Assembly (NCBI GenBank): GCA_016859345.1 | Contig: CM029119.1 | Span: 10,978,896-11,042,895, forward strand | Source: Istiophorus platypterus | Lineage: Eukaryota; Chordata; Actinopteri; Istiophoriformes; Istiophoridae | Direction: 5' to 3' | DNA: 64,000 bases | In this document: positions 11,549-24,260 of the stretch, in pieces | Layout: every line of letters begins with the position of its first letter | Numbering within the stretch: the stretch's first letter is position 1 | Translations under genes and position numbers: made by a program | The notes under the pieces: generated by a model | Told to the model about the DNA's origin: nothing | The model's database searches: none | The model's input: the letters and a program-made list of their open reading frames with translations, nothing else

Positions 11549-12193
11549 TGAGGACATATGTTTTGATTCTCTCTCAGGGATGAGCCCCAACATCTTAAAA
11601 ACAAACAACGAGAGACTTTTTCCTTAAAGCATCATCATTTTAATATTGGACAGTTTTCTGAAACAACAGGAAAATAGTGTAAAGGATCTTTTTGTGGAGT
11701 TTTGTGCTGTGAGTGTTTATGTTTGATAATTATATTTCAAAAAAAACAAACAAGCACCTTTTATTTGTCCCTGAAAGTCACCTTGATTAAAATATTTTTA
11801 AGAAAATGAACATGGTTTCAGTTCTGTCTGACTTGTATCCTTGCATAGAAAACCATCTGACATCTGAAATAACTGCATCTGTATATATGACAAGAGGAGA
11901 GGTGCACCAATGTGTGGATAAATTGTCGGTGGCAGTTGGTATCATTTTTTCGAGTTGCACATAAAAATAGACTATTTCACACTTTTGATGCAAGTTGCAG
12001 TGTTTTTTCAATGTCACGCTTAAATGGGAAGTTTCTACACCCTGCATCAAAAAGTCTAGTATATTCTAACTTTAATGTCCAACTTTTTAGAAAGAAAAAG
12101 AAAAGTTCTCTGCAAAAGAAAAATATCTGACAGGTAATTGCATCACTGGCAACTTTGCTGCTTTTTACGGGGGAAAAACAACAATGTATGATT

Positions 12194-12199
12194 AATAAA
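12194..12199 (+). terminator. Probable fkbp10 poly(A) signal
   Basis: AATAAA about 650 nt after the fkbp10 stop codon, with a second copy at 12227-12232. The spacing is reasonable for a 3' UTR, but which hexamer is used cannot be told from sequence. Confidence 0.45.
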
Positions 12200-13238
12200 A
12201 TGGTTTAAAATGGTTTACTTATGATAAATAAATCCATTTTTAAAATTGTGAACTACCTTTTGCTGAGAAGAGCACACTTGGAACCTAGCCTATAATCACC
12301 TTCTTTGTCTATGTAAGTTTAACACCTACAGTAAAGTGCTTAACTTATTAGCTAGCTTAATGTTAAATCCTACATAGCAGCCACAGGGTTTCAGTTCAAA
12401 AACAACACTCACATCCCTAATTGTATATTCCCTTCTTTGGAATACTGATAAGACTCTAGCATTCTGTTTCTGTTATTACTGTGTAAACCTTCACTGTCAC
12501 AGGTTGAAAATAGTTAGAATATAATGACTAATATAATAGCTTAAAGACTGATATCATCACTGTAAAGTTATTTGTACCCCTGCAAGTAACAGATGATCCA
12601 TGTGTACAGAACAGTATATGTAGCCTGTAGCATCAAGTACTTTCAGTGTACACAGAAGTAACACAGTGTACGCAAAACACAGCTGAACAGCATTAGTATG
12701 AAATAGAAGACTTGGCAGATAAAGAGACAGTTACAAAATGTGTCACAGCTTTGCTCGTACAGGAGCATATTTTAAATCCTCATACAGTTAAAGAGCAAAG
12801 AAAAATTAGAAAGTGTTTTGTGCTTAAAAGGATCGTAAATGGAAGCAATTTTGAAATATGTAATTATTTTTACTGACACTTTTAAGAGGTTAATTCGTTT
12901 TCTGACAGAGGGCTGCTGCTATTACACTTAATGTATTTTAAACAATACAAAATAAATTTCCCCCTCACTGACCTCTGTTAAGGTGGCAAATTGCCATTCT
13001 GGTCCTACTGTTTCTATCCTGACATCCAACGTAAACAACAGTAAGAAAGCAATGAACTTAGCCTAGTACAGCAATAACAATCTGCTTGGCAGCAACTCTG
13101 ACATAAAACGAAAGTCTAAAACCTAAGTCACAAATAAATGACCTAATTTAGATCTTTTAATCCTTTGGACTTCGGTCAGATGGTTTTCAACAAATTCACG
13201 TCAAAACACTGAGTGTAAAAATAGAAAAAGAGAACAAA

Positions 13239-13266
<28 letters not shown>
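13239..13266. repeat. Short (GT)n tract
   Basis: Fourteen GT units in the presumed nt5c3b 3' UTR region, 140 nt beyond its stop codon. Confidence 0.95.
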
Positions 13267-13270
<4 letters not shown>

Positions 13271-13403
13271 AGCGCTGTTAAGCACTTCAGCGAAAACAGA
13301 AGTTAAAAAGTCAAGTTTCAAGGTGTAGTTTGAGGTATCTGATGACGTGTGATTGTCCAGCATGCACCACTATGAGTGGAACCAACAAGTCCCTGTGTGT
13401 ATC

Positions 13404-16400
13404 TTACTTGCTGCCTCTTGATGAGGTAATGTATCTGAGGATTGCGTTTGGAACATCCATCGTCTCGTCTTTCACCAATACGATGTCAAAGGAGTTGATG
13501 TACGACTCTTTCCTCTCTTCCACCTGAGAAACACAAAACACAGACAATGAGAACCCAGTGTCTGAAACTCAGCTGTGATCGATACAAGAAATCCCAGCGC
13601 CAATCACCAATTATTAGTCCCTTCTACCACCGTGTCCTTCACTGACCTGGTCATTCAGGAAACCAATGGTCAGGATGTTCTGAGGCTCCGACACCCCGTC
13701 GGCCATGGTCAGGTCTCCCAAAGAGTCTCCCAGCAGCAGCACGTTGGGTCGAGCCTGTAGCTCCCTGAGGCTGGCTGCGTGGGACAGGGCACCTTCCCTC
13801 TTGTTGAAGGTGTGGATCAGTTGGCCTTTGAAGGCTTGCAGGACCCCCTTATCAAGAAGCAATGTTAAAGAAAGGTTCTCTCACACAGAGACTAGAGCTG
13901 CTAGGATCACAATGTTGATCCTTGTAATGATTGGTGTTAAAATTGATTTGTGTGTTGTAGCGAAAGGTAATTCTGAACTATTATTATCAATATTAGCAAC
14001 CAGCAGGAAATGTAATGATCAACAGAACAACAGAGATCAAACAGGCTTCTTGATGAAAGGTAATATGATGGGAAATACACCAATAATACTGCTTAATAAT
14101 TTTTTTCTGAAGCTTTTAAATGATTCTTTTCAGCCTTTTTGCAGCAAAGTCATGTGCATCTTGTTAATAATGTATAATTATATTGGCAACTGAATTAATG
14201 TAATTTCATTATCCTATTACTGTTCCTCATGCCTTGAGATCAATAAAATGCTAGGAAAAAAGGTATTGGTTTGATCTGTATTAATGAACAACAGGGAGAG
14301 TCTTGCTTATTGCCCCTTTACATTGTTTTAGACTATTCATGTGCAGTGAAGGTGGTTGACCATCTCTGGCTCAGTCACTGATCACATGTTTATTTTTTAG
14401 AATGGTACAGTGGACATCCTTCTCTGCTAGTTCAATATCATGTAGGTCATTTCTTACAATACAGTATCTAACATTAAATGCATGTAAAGGCAGCTGTGGT
14501 TCTGACTCACAGTTTGGTCAAAGTCCATGTAGTTGGAGATGACGTGGACATTGGGATGGAAGACATGGTTCTGTCGGATCACCTCCTCCAGGACATCTCC
14601 AACACCAGCCGAGAAGATCAACAGAGGAACCTGGTTCTCAGCCAGACGTTCAAAAAACACTTTGTAGCCGTCCCTAAAGAAAACACACACCTCTCATTGC
14701 AATAGACGGATGAACCAATGACTATCTGATCCAGGAAATTTAGAGTAATTTTGATGAGCAATTAGAATGTTTTCATTTATTTGAAGACCAAAACATGAAA
14801 AGCAATTGAAGAACAATATTACACACAAGAAAATACCACTGGTTTAAAAGACTGTCGTTGTCTAAGCAACTATTGCATATCCTTCCTATAATTAAAGTAG
14901 TAAAAAAAGAAGTTAAACTAATGTAATGTTCAACCTTTTCTTGATGTATCTGAATTCAAAGTCAAAAATATTTTAACATTACTGAAGCCAATCTCCCTTT
15001 TGATCATTTTTAGCCAGTAAAGAAATTTAAATTGTATCACTGCAGAGCAATTCATTTTTTTTTAGTTTCCTAGTGCATTAAAATGAAGCAAACTAAAATG
15101 TATATGGAAACAATCACATATGTTGAGGAGAATATAAAATGACAAAAAAGTCTATAGAATTATTACATTTGTAGTAGCGTTATTGGCAAACATATTTTTC
15201 CCTGTAGAACCATGGAATTGATTGATAAGACCTTTAAGACTTGTGTACCTGAGCATAGCCCGAGATTCCTTGACAGCTTGGGCAAGCATGTCCTTTCTGA
15301 TCTTCTGCTGAATTAGCAGCTCATGAACTTTGGTCCACCTGTAGAGGGCAGCACAAGACAACTTCAGGTTCTCAACCATCCTCAGCTTTAATTCCTTTTT
15401 CTTTATTGAAAGTTGAGTTTCTCCAAATTCAACACACTGAAAAAAAAAAAAGTTTTGCATTTTTTATCTTTATCTCAGTTTTTAGAAGAGTTAGGTGTAT
15501 GAACAGCATTTAAAGTTTATATATACACTATGCTCTGTATAGTTATATTAAAAGTAGAAGCCCCCAGACCCTGGAATCAACCAATTTTGTGCAACATACA
15601 GTGGTGCTTGAATGTTTGTGAACACCATGCTATTGAAATGTCAAATTAATTATTGTTTGAAAATTCGGTTCAATAAATGAAAAAAGTATTATTTTGTGTT
15701 ACTTGTTTAATTTAGATTTTCTTTACTTTGCTTTGGGATTTTAGATGAGGATCTGGTCACATTTTGTGAGTGCTATTATATTGTTTAATCTGTCTGTTTC
15801 TTACCACTCCACCATGAGAGGCAGCTTCTCTTCAGCACTCCGGCTTGCATCAATCTCTATGGGATAGTAGGTGCTCAACAGCTCCCTCATCTACAGTGGC
15901 CAAACACAAAACACTGAAAAATAATGTGTAGACTAAATACATTGGATGTATCAGCATGTGCTTGTTGGTCCATATTCCAGTGACAGGTGTAACATTATAT
16001 AGAAGTAAACACAGGACGTGCAGCAAATTATGATGTGAACCGAAAAATTAATAGCTATAAATGTAAACTTTTCATTGCATAAAAACAAACAGCGACTACA
16101 TTAGGAAAAACTAAAAAAGTGTAAAATGAACTCATTTATAAACTATAGGACACTTACCTTTCTGGTGCAGTCTTCATTAATTAACAACCGGTTATCCAGG
16201 ATGTCTGAAACACCCAAGGAAAACCGGTTTGTAACGGTTTCAGAAAGGCATAAGACACTCCTCCAAAATTCAACATAGTTGCAGGACTAGGTAACAAAAG
16301 TGAAGCATGCAAAAAATACGGCCGATAAATTAGTCTTTTAGATCAAATTATTCAGATGCGCAGACTACCAAATCATAAGAACACTATTTGTCCATGATGC

Positions 16401-18211
16401 AGAGAATCTCTGCGGGTTATGTGCTTACTGTGGGTGGTGGGAACTCTCTTGCCATTGTGAGCAAATCTGGTCAAAGTCATGTCGAAGTCTGAGATGACCT
16501 GAGAAAACACTGCTATTTAGAACTGTAAAATAGTATTGAACCACTCAGCAAGCAACCAAATCCATGATTAAATTAAATATACTCTATATTTTCTTAGGTG
16601 CAAACCCTATAGGAAAGGTTTCCGTTTGCATTTTGGTATTTACTCATAAAGGCTCACAACTCTCAGATAGTATTGAACTGAGGTTATGTTATTTCAGTAA
16701 TTAGTCATCTTGCAAGGACTGGGATTTTGGCAAATCTATCCCTGTAACATTGGTTATGCTTTATAGACCACTGTAGAGTCTTCATCACATAGGGGGCTTT
16801 CTAAGTGTGAATGAACTGATCACTATAAAGTATCAACAGTATTTGGATCTTTTGCAGCATTTGATTCTGATGACATTCTTCCTCCTGATGAACTGCATGT
16901 CTGTTCTCTTGGAGGAGGACTGACACGCATATTTCCAGTTGATTCTGGAGTAATTTCGATATGTAATCCCCTCACCTGCTCAAATAATCAAACTCCTCAA
17001 ATGGACATCTCCAAACATGCATGGTGTGAATGTGCCCTCCAGTCAGCGCTCTCACCTGCAGGCTACCTGGACCTGCTAATTGCATAGCGTGGATTGTCTC
17101 CTCCACTCTGCTTCGCTCCCTCATCAGCACAGAGCATTTGGCCAGCTCCGGGATCTGAGCAGGAAAGAGTTCTTTGTTACAATGCATGTCATCCAAAAAC
17201 AGTCCCGTGGAAAGGAAGAGAGCAGAAAACAAGGAGAGGAATGAGGGCAAAATAGACTCCAGGGGGGTTTTATACTAGAATGTGTTACATGCTTTAGTTA
17301 ATATCAAATTCATTAAAAAAAAGCTTCTGAAACACCTCAATATGTTTTTCTGACATGTGGACAGATCTCATCTTTCTTTTAGTGAGTGCACATAAACCTA
17401 CACAGATGTACGCACACTCTCAAACCTGAATTATGTGTATTTTTGCTATGTCAAATTTATGAAATGAACCTCCCGTCATCGTTATTCAGAGGCGCTTCCT
17501 TACCTCGTTCTTGGTCAGCTGGTGCCAGATGGCCAGGACAGTCCGCACGGGCGTGTAGATCCAGGGAATATGGTATATCTGCACGTAAAGCCAAGGAGAC
17601 AACTCGTTACGGTAATGATTTATTTCTCACAGAGTCGTGATTTCCCAAGAACTTTCCTAGAAATAACTAGGTAACTTATTACTGATTCTAGCAAAAACAC
17701 AAACAGTGATCAAGTGTTCCCCTGATTCAATTCAAAGCCTAAATGCACCAAGGAGTCTTTTAGTCAGGTTAGCTGGACATGAAGAACTCTGATATTCGTT
17801 TAAAGGCAAACATATAACTCATTATATATGGAGAATACAGATTCAAATATTAAAGGATAAATGAAGTGATATTCACCTGAGTTTAAATTGAACTTACTTC
17901 GTTGCACTTTACATATATTTTCCCACATTCTTTCAGCATCACGCCGTTAATCAGGGCTAATGTTCTGGCAATTTATAGCTATCCAGTTTAACACGGTTCT
18001 GATTAAATCTGTGTAGCTACTGGGACTATACACAATCTTTTATATAAATATAAAGAGTTATATAAAGCAGTAACCTACATCCGACTGACAACGCTCTACC
18101 CTTTGCTATTTTCGCTGTCAAAAATCTGGGAATATGTTAAGTTTACTAGCATGTTTGGCTACTACTGCGATGATTACGTAACGGCTGACCGGACCGTTAA
18201 AAACTCACCAT
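13404..18211 (-). CDS. nt5c3b: Cytosolic 5'-nucleotidase III-like, 7-methylguanosine phosphate type
   Basis: Ten coding exons in transcript order: 18211-18209, 17578-17504, 17154-17056, 16498-16429, 16204-16158, 15890-15805, 15338-15249, 14673-14511, 13847-13647, 13523-13404 (317 aa; human NT5C3B about 300). It is a HAD-superfamily phosphatase. Motif I is SDFDMT (nucleophile Asp63, acid Asp65), motif II lies in LLIFSAGVGD, and motif III is LLLGDSLGDLTMADG with its two metal-binding aspartates. GKR and VEWWTK blocks match the family. By homology the enzyme dephosphorylates m7GMP and CMP in the cytosol, scavenging cap-derived nucleotides. The first coding exon supplies only the ATG; the second adds a 25-residue N-terminal segment (starts IYHIPWIYTPVRTVL) that is absent from the mammalian form I know. 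All intron phases agree. Location next to fkbp10 favours nt5c3b over nt5c3a. Confidence 0.92.
15598..15776. mobile_element. Decayed DNA-transposon terminus, Tc1-like
   Basis: In an nt5c3b intron, the phrase CAGTGGTGCTTGAATGTTTG followed by TGAACACC matches a transposon end I know from fish genomes. At 15700-15770 an inward block (TTGTTTAATTTAGATTTTCT, then TTTTAGATGAGGATCTGGTC) resembles the subterminal region of the same element in opposite orientation. No transposase frame remains. The assignment rests on memory of the consensus, and the superfamily is uncertain. Confidence 0.45.
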
Positions 18212-18460
18212 TTTCAAACGGAGAGGAGACGTGTCGGAGAAGTGTAAACTTCTGTCCGCCGTTAAAAGTTCATGGTCTCAAAACACAAGCTGTTTTATCT
18301 AATTAAAAACTGTTGAATATAGAATTAAATCATGTTCCAGGTCACAGTCAACCGCGGCTTCTTGGGATTTGTTTACATTTTCCGGAGTTGTCGCACTGGC
18401 GGCGTTCCCACTCTTCCGTGTTTCAAACACACATAGTTCCGAAGCACATTTGTTCCTACT
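18212..18460 (-). promoter_or_regulatory. nt5c3b 5' UTR and probable promoter
   Basis: The start codon is the last codon of the first exon, so the exon continues upstream to an undefined start. At 18350-18425 the sequence becomes relatively GC-rich and holds ETS-like cores (TTTTCCGGAG and CTTCCGTG). No TATA box was seen. The boundary is a guess from composition. Confidence 0.35.
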
Positions 18461-20634
18461 GAGGTAGCGGGGTCCAAAATATGGTTCTTCTTAAAATAGT
18501 AATAATAATAATATGTCCATCACTGCCACAATAATTAAATGATTATATCCCAAACTGAATTTAATCGCTACTCAATATAAAAAGAAAAAAAAAAGACCTT
18601 TTCTCGATTGAGTTCCATATCTCATTATTCAATTTTTCTATCTCATTATGATAAAAGATGAGAGAGATCCAGATCTTTTATATATGAAGTAAAGTTAAGG
18701 TGGTTACAATGATCATTTGCATTGTAAAAAGGCAAAAAAGGTAATCAGATATATTTACATATAATGAGCTTACATAGCCATATGATTGCATGTAATTTTT
18801 TTCGACATTTCACAGCATTTCGGAAAATGTTACATTAAACGTTAAAAGTCTTTTGTTAATGTTACTGTTTTCTCCCACGATGAAAAAAAAACAAAAATAC
18901 ATAGATTGCTGAGTGGATTAAACATTCGCCTTGTTTCAGAGATGACAAACTTTATTTAAGTTTATCAACTTTTATTGCATTGTCTCTACACTTGCAGCTT
19001 TTGCACATGTAAATGCAATGATACACATACATCATTCAAACCCAACTCTTAACAAACTGGGAAAAAAATACGATCTTGAATTCCAGACTCAAATGTGAAA
19101 CTGCCAATGACTATACCCTGCCTATGTCTGAGCGTAATCCTAGTAACTTGCACATGTAGAAATGAATTAATTAATTCATCAATCAGTACTGTTCATCTTA
19201 TGTACAGTGTTTTAGTGGAAAAATTAGACCATAGGACAATGAAGATGATTAGACCAAATTATACCATAAACAGCTCGGCAGGAGATATGGACAGCCACAA
19301 GCAATTTCAATAGTAACAGAGAAACACACTGAGCTCAGCAACTGGTCCACACAACACTGAGTCACAAGATTGGAATAAAAAACAAACAAACAAACAAATA
19401 CTTTTTAAAGTTAACATTAAACTGCATTAAAAAGGAACAGCTGGAAGCATTCACAAAACAGCCTCTTGGTTTAATGTGTTTCACACATTTCATAGTCTTT
19501 CAACAGTGCAGTGTCCATGTGTGAACATTTGCAAATTCTGAAAGAGGTACAAAGGAAGTACAAACCATATGAGTCCACTAAAACCAACATACCAAATAAC
19601 TCGACAAAGCCACTGTTTTTGGCAACTGTCACATCTAAGTGTAACGGTATAAGAAAAATTTAAATTCAAATAAGAAACAGAGATCTTTTATCGAAAAATA
19701 TCAAGGTGGCATCTGGTCTATCTTTCAACATATGCAACAACTTGGGAAATTAATTTAAGCTATTTTTTAGCAGTTGAAATAGTAAAGATGTCAATCAAAC
19801 ACATTCATATTCATACATTGGAAATACAAATCGGTATTTTGTCAGTAAAACTGTTTTAGTGCACATATTTTAGTGCAAAAATGTATTGTACTGTATTGTA
19901 AACAAGCTTATGTTTAAATGAGGGGAAACATGACAAACTATGTCCTTAGACCAATACTTATTTAATTTAAAAAGAAAAAGGTCTCTCAAGTGGTGCACAC
20001 AAAACCTACTTAATACAATCAACTAGATATTTCAATCTTTCCAGTGCAAAAGAATGTAAAATCATGGTGTGAATAGGAGGTAGAAATTAGATTCAATAGC
20101 AGAGCAGTGAAAGGGCTTTCTTCTCTCAGCTGGTTGTTACAGTATGTTCATTACTACCACACTGATAATTTAACTGCCATTCAGTTCTTACCAACATCAC
20201 AATAAATGTAGACATTATTTAATTGGCTAAGTTTACATCTCAACACTAAACCCATTTCACAGGAAAGCACCACTGATAATTATCAATTTTAATTTACCTT
20301 GCACCACAATAACACTTAGACCATTTACTCTTAGGTGTTAAAACAGAGCACACATTAAAAAGCGATCCTAAATTGTTCAGCGGTGAAATTAACAATTTTT
20401 TCAGAAAATGTCAAAGCAATCATTTACAGGCAGAAGAAAAATAAGGCATAAGTTAATGTCGTAAGGCCAAAATGATTATGCAAGACTGAACAGTGTAAAC
20501 GTAAGCCCCCAGTTAACCCATGCAGACATTTCACCTCAATAAAAGGCAAAAGAACAAGTCAGAAGTCGTGGAATAACAACAAGGCATTTATCAGCAGATG
20601 AAGTGCTAAGTAGACAAGGCAGGACGTCAGGTTC
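18461..20634 (-). other. klhl11 3' UTR and short intergenic gap
   Basis: This AT-rich stretch follows the klhl11 stop codon at 20635. Minus-strand AATAAA hexamers (TTTATT on plus) at 18951 and 18971 would give a 3' UTR of about 1.7 kb, leaving only some 500 bp to the nt5c3b promoter. No coding exon was found. In mammals KLHL10 lies between NT5C3B and KLHL11; nothing resembling BTB or Kelch coding sequence is present here. Confidence 0.6.
18951..18956 (-). terminator. Candidate klhl11 poly(A) signal
   Basis: AATAAA on the minus strand about 1.68 kb after the klhl11 stop; another copy lies 20 nt before it at 18971-18976. The pair is the last plausible signal before the nt5c3b 5' region. Confidence 0.4.
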
Positions 20635-23600
20635 TCAGCATTCGATCTGAGACTGCAGCTGTCTCCGCAGAGTGAGGGTGCGTCGATGGAGCTGCTGCAT
20701 CTGCTGCATGCGGTCTCGCTGGCGAGCCAGGTTCTGGGGCATAGGGTAGCGCTGGCAGCCGTAAAGGTAGTGGAACGGGATGCGGACGTGGCAGGCCGCG
20801 GCCCGACAGCGAGGCTGGGGTAAGGGTGGCAGCAGCATCCACCGCTTCCTCTCGGCAGAGTAACGGTAGACCTCCTTGCAGTACTGCTTGTCCATGCTGT
20901 TGCTGTTCCTCCACCCGCCAATGATGAATATGTCTTCCCCCAGGTGGCAAATGGCAGCACCTTCCATACAGAGGACCTCTGGCGGGAGGCTGTCGAGGAG
21001 GTCGCTTGAAACGTTTCTGCTCATTTTCTGCTGAGCGGCCTCGACTGTTACCTTGTAATTCTTGGAGCAACAGGAAGATGTATGGTAGAAGTTGGTGGAC
21101 GCAACAGCCATTTGGAAAATACAGTAGTTATCGATGAGTGGTAAGGAGTCCACTTCCTGCCACTTGGTAGTCTCTGTATCATAACAGGTGGCCACGGTGC
21201 TCAGTCCATCATCATTGTCCTCATCTACAGGGGTCCTGGCCATCACATACACGTAGCGGTCCTCCACGCTGACTGTTTTGACATCTCGTAGTATTTTTGG
21301 TGCTGGCTCAAGGTTGTGCCACTCGTCCTGCTCAGGATTGTAGACAACAACATCCTTAAAGCCCGGACTGAAGTTGCCGTGACCGCCGATGCTGTAGAGT
21401 ATGTCTTTGACACAAGTGAGGCCGAAGGAGTGCTTTCGGGACGTAAGGCTACTGACCTGCTCCCAGCTGTTGAGGTTGGGGTTGTAGCGCTCCACCATCT
21501 TGGCGAAGCCTGGCTCCATGGAGCCTGCCACATAAACATGGCTGTCCGTGACTGCGACGGCATGTCCGTCAAAGTGGTTGTGAATGTGTGGTAGGTTGAC
21601 CCAACGGTCCTCGGCGACAAAATAGCCGACACACTCACTCAGATACTCTCCACCCTCTGAAACTCCACCCACTACCATGATTACATCCATGTTCTGTCCA
21701 AAACGTGGCTGGATCGCTGACATGTAGGAGGCACAGAGCTCTAATTCAGCTGACTTAAGACTCTCAAAGTGAACAGCTTGAACTTCAAGGGTTTCAGACA
21801 CCAGCTTCTGACAAGATGCACTGTTTGCCACTAAGGGCTCCTTTCTCACCACCCGCGTCAGGACAGTAGGAGCGATCTGTGGCAGCCTTAAAAGCCTGAA
21901 CAGCTCCTCAAAATGCTTCTCCCGCTCCTCTGTGTTTTGGTGCACCCATTTCACAATGGTCTCAAACAACTCCTGTTCGGAATCCACGGTGATTTCCGAG
22001 TCAGACAGCCAGTCTCGCACCAGGTGAAACGGCAGTGTGTAGAACTCCTCGCGGCGGATAACTTTGTGGAAGTTTCTCCTGATTGTCTTGGCGGCTCCCA
22101 GGGCCAGCTGATCCAGGGTGTACATTTGGGCGAGGCTGTGCACGGCTACGCAGTTGGACAAGCTCAACTTCTTCATCAGAAACTCTCCACAGAAGTTCTT
22201 TAGCTGCACCAACAGGAACCTAACAGTGTGAACAAGTCAAAATTATCAGACCACTGATGTGTAAAAGTTGTGCATTGAGCAAACATTCTAACTTGTTATA
22301 GTATGAAAAAGCACAGGTGTCACTTATACCATTAATAATAGCACCATTCTCTTCAATTGTCCCAATAAGCCATTTGTGTGTGACAGTCTGAAGTATTCAG
22401 TATACAAGGACCCTGGGTTTGAGGCATTTAAATGGAATTCAGCTATGATCAAGTTTATTATTAACACTTTTTTTTACCTCCTTCGAAATGTCAAAAGTCA
22501 TCTTTTGAGTATTTGGTGGTTTTATTTTTCATTTTTTCTGGCTGATGATACCTCTGCCTGCACTGGAGTTTGGAGTAGCAATGATAATAATTACATGAGA
22601 TCATCAGTGTCCATGTCTTAATAAAAATAGCAAAGGTGTATGTTTTCCCACCCTAACAGGTGCAAAAGCACAGGAGAACAAGGGAGTTGTCAGTCCAGCA
22701 CATTGTTTACACCCTAAACAACACCTGAGGGCCAATATGAGCCTCACCTATTCCCAACAGGCTCACTTAGGTAGTATTATAGAATGGTGCAAAGTTATAA
22801 ATATACAAAAAGACTACAAAGATACACAAAATAACTGCAAACAGACACATACCATCCACAGAGACACAAAACAATTCAAAATCACAACAAGGGGATGCAA
22901 AATAACTACAAAGATACACAAAACAACCACAAACGACATGGTTGCTTTCAGTGTTGGTGCTCTGGGCCTGTGTAGGGAGGGTGGGGGGCCTTTTAAAGGT
23001 TTGTGCTCAGGAGTCTATTGTGTCAGAATCTGTCTGCGATTAAATCCTAATGAAAATAATCAGCATTTTTGGAACCTTTGTTCACACAGGCCATAGGTAA
23101 AGACCAGGCCCGTGACTCATAATCCAAAACGCGGTGTTAAATCTGACCGGCTTCCCTGACAAATGCTCTTTGCGGACTACTCTTCTCATAATGAAAACAT
23201 GCAGACTAAATAAAACGGCCAACCACGGAGTGCCAGGCTCCACAGGTGTTGCTCACCTCTATCTATAAGTCACAACTACTAAGGACACCTGCCACACACT
23301 CACATGTATAAGCAAGTAGACGGTTGTGATTCTGATTCACATTAAGAGTGTTTTTTTGTGTTGTTTGCTTGTTTGTTTTTTGAAACCTCACCTGTCAGCG
23401 AGTTCCAACACCTCATGCACGTTCGCGGTGGTCACTCGGATCTCTCCCGTGTACATGAACCGCACGACGCTCCTCACGGTCTCCGGGTCGAGTCCGCTCT
23501 CCGAGCTCCACTCCCTCAGCTCCAGCCGCCCCGACGGAGCCTCCGAGAAGCCGCCGCCCAGCAGCGGCGTGAAGTAGCGCGACGCCGCGGACAGGACCGT

Positions 23601-23840
23601 GCGGTGGGCGCTCAGGGTTTGGACCCTTCCCCCGGGCGACCCTCCGGAGCTGAAGACCAGCGTCACGTCGCAGAAGAGCCCGGCCTCCCTCTGCTCGTTC
23701 TGCCGCCGGGAGAGCTCCGAGCAGTAGGCCGGGCAGGCGAACTCCTCGGCCTCCTCCTCCGGCTCCCCGTCACCTGTTACCGCTCCCTTCGCGCCGCGGC
23801 GCCGGCCGCCGTCCTCCGGCCCTTCTGCCGCCGCTGCCAT
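20635..23840 (-). CDS. klhl11: Kelch-like protein 11, BTB-Kelch Cullin-3 adaptor
   Basis: Two coding exons, 23840-23392 and 22219-20635, give 677 aa (human 708). Exon 1 has an acidic, Ala/Gly-rich N terminus and then the BTB domain (GLFCDVTLVF, YFTPLL, VRFMYTGEIRV). Exon 2 continues with the BACK domain (FCGEFL, VAVHSLAQMYTL, FYTLPFHLVRDWLSDSEITV) and the Kelch propeller (VIMVVGGVSEGGEYLSECVG, HSFGLT, YSIGGHGNFSPGFKDV, IFIIGGWRNSNSMDKQY), ending SQIEC as in human KLHL11. The family recruits substrates to CUL3-RBX1 ubiquitin ligases. I chose the ATG at 23840 because its context (GCGGCATGG) is strong and it begins the MAAAAEG-like N terminus. An in-frame ATG at 23951 would add 37 residues but has a weak context. 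The low-complexity GC-rich first exon is usual for this gene. Confidence 0.95.
22795..22937 (+). repeat. Degenerate tandem repeat (ACAAAGATACACAAAATAAC-like)
   Basis: In the klhl11 intron, units of about 20-22 nt alternate CTACAAAGATACACAAAATAA-type phrases with ACAGACACA variants, for example near 22813, 22840, 22862 and 22905. The family of 'ACTACAAAGAGACACAAAA' minisatellites is widespread in fish. Units here are imperfect. Confidence 0.7.
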
Positions 23841-23959
23841 GCCGCGGGGGGCGGGAGCCGGTCTCGGGGCTAAACGGAAGCTCCGACCCGCCTTCGGGAA
23901 CAACTCGTAGGCATAGATCACGCAAGTAAATAAACAATCAAAAACTGACATGCATGCGA

Positions 23960-24260
23960 AGCGTGCGTAGCCTCGATCGGGGGGGGGGGGTCCGAGGCTC
24001 TCACTTCCGTCCTCAAGGATGTTCCTGATTTTTTGTGCAGGGGCGTCAATGGGAGGCTCCAGGATTCAGGCTGATTTCTCCGTTCACACTGGAGACCCGG
24101 ACGCCTGACGCACGAACGGCAGAGCCCAGGACGTTTTCGGGTATTTTAATGTCGTCGCGTAGCATTTACGTCTTTATTTGAGCGAAATTTAACTTTGTTT
24201 AAAAGGGGGACGCGCCGTTTCGCGCATGCGTGCTGGGAATTGTCTTAATGCAGGTGAGCC
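23960..24260 (-). promoter_or_regulatory. klhl11 CpG-rich promoter with NRF1-like and ZNF143-like sites
   Basis: CpG-rich sequence lies upstream of the klhl11 first exon. At 24221-24246 the plus strand reads CGCGCATGCG followed by TGCTGGGAATTGT. The first half resembles the NRF1 palindrome and the second, on the minus strand, reads ACAATTCCCAGCA, close to the ZNF143/THAP11 element. Both are typical of TATA-less housekeeping promoters. The transcription start is not defined. Confidence 0.5.

Larger units (their letters stand above)
11549..13403. other. Convergent 3' UTR region of fkbp10 and nt5c3b
   Basis: The two genes end tail to tail 1.86 kb apart. The fkbp10 3' UTR probably extends to AATAAA hexamers at 12194 and 12227. 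A minus-strand AATAAA (TTTATT on plus, 11760-11765) would place the nt5c3b end inside the fkbp10 3' UTR, and I saw no better nt5c3b signal nearer its stop. No coding exon was found here. Confidence 0.55.

Noticed and set aside
13614..13862. Frame extending the nt5c3b exon past both ends
   Set aside because: The true exon is 13647-13847; residues outside are intron read-through.
20559..21638. Overlapping minus-strand and plus-strand open frames within klhl11 (for example 20627-21070, 21243-21638, 21316-21594)
   Set aside because: Shadow frames of the GC-rich klhl11 coding exon; the 525-codon frame has all the Kelch similarity.
23358..23873. 171-codon plus-strand frame antisense to klhl11 exon 1
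   Set aside because: An Arg/Ala/Pro-rich frame antisense to a very GC-rich coding exon, with no domain.
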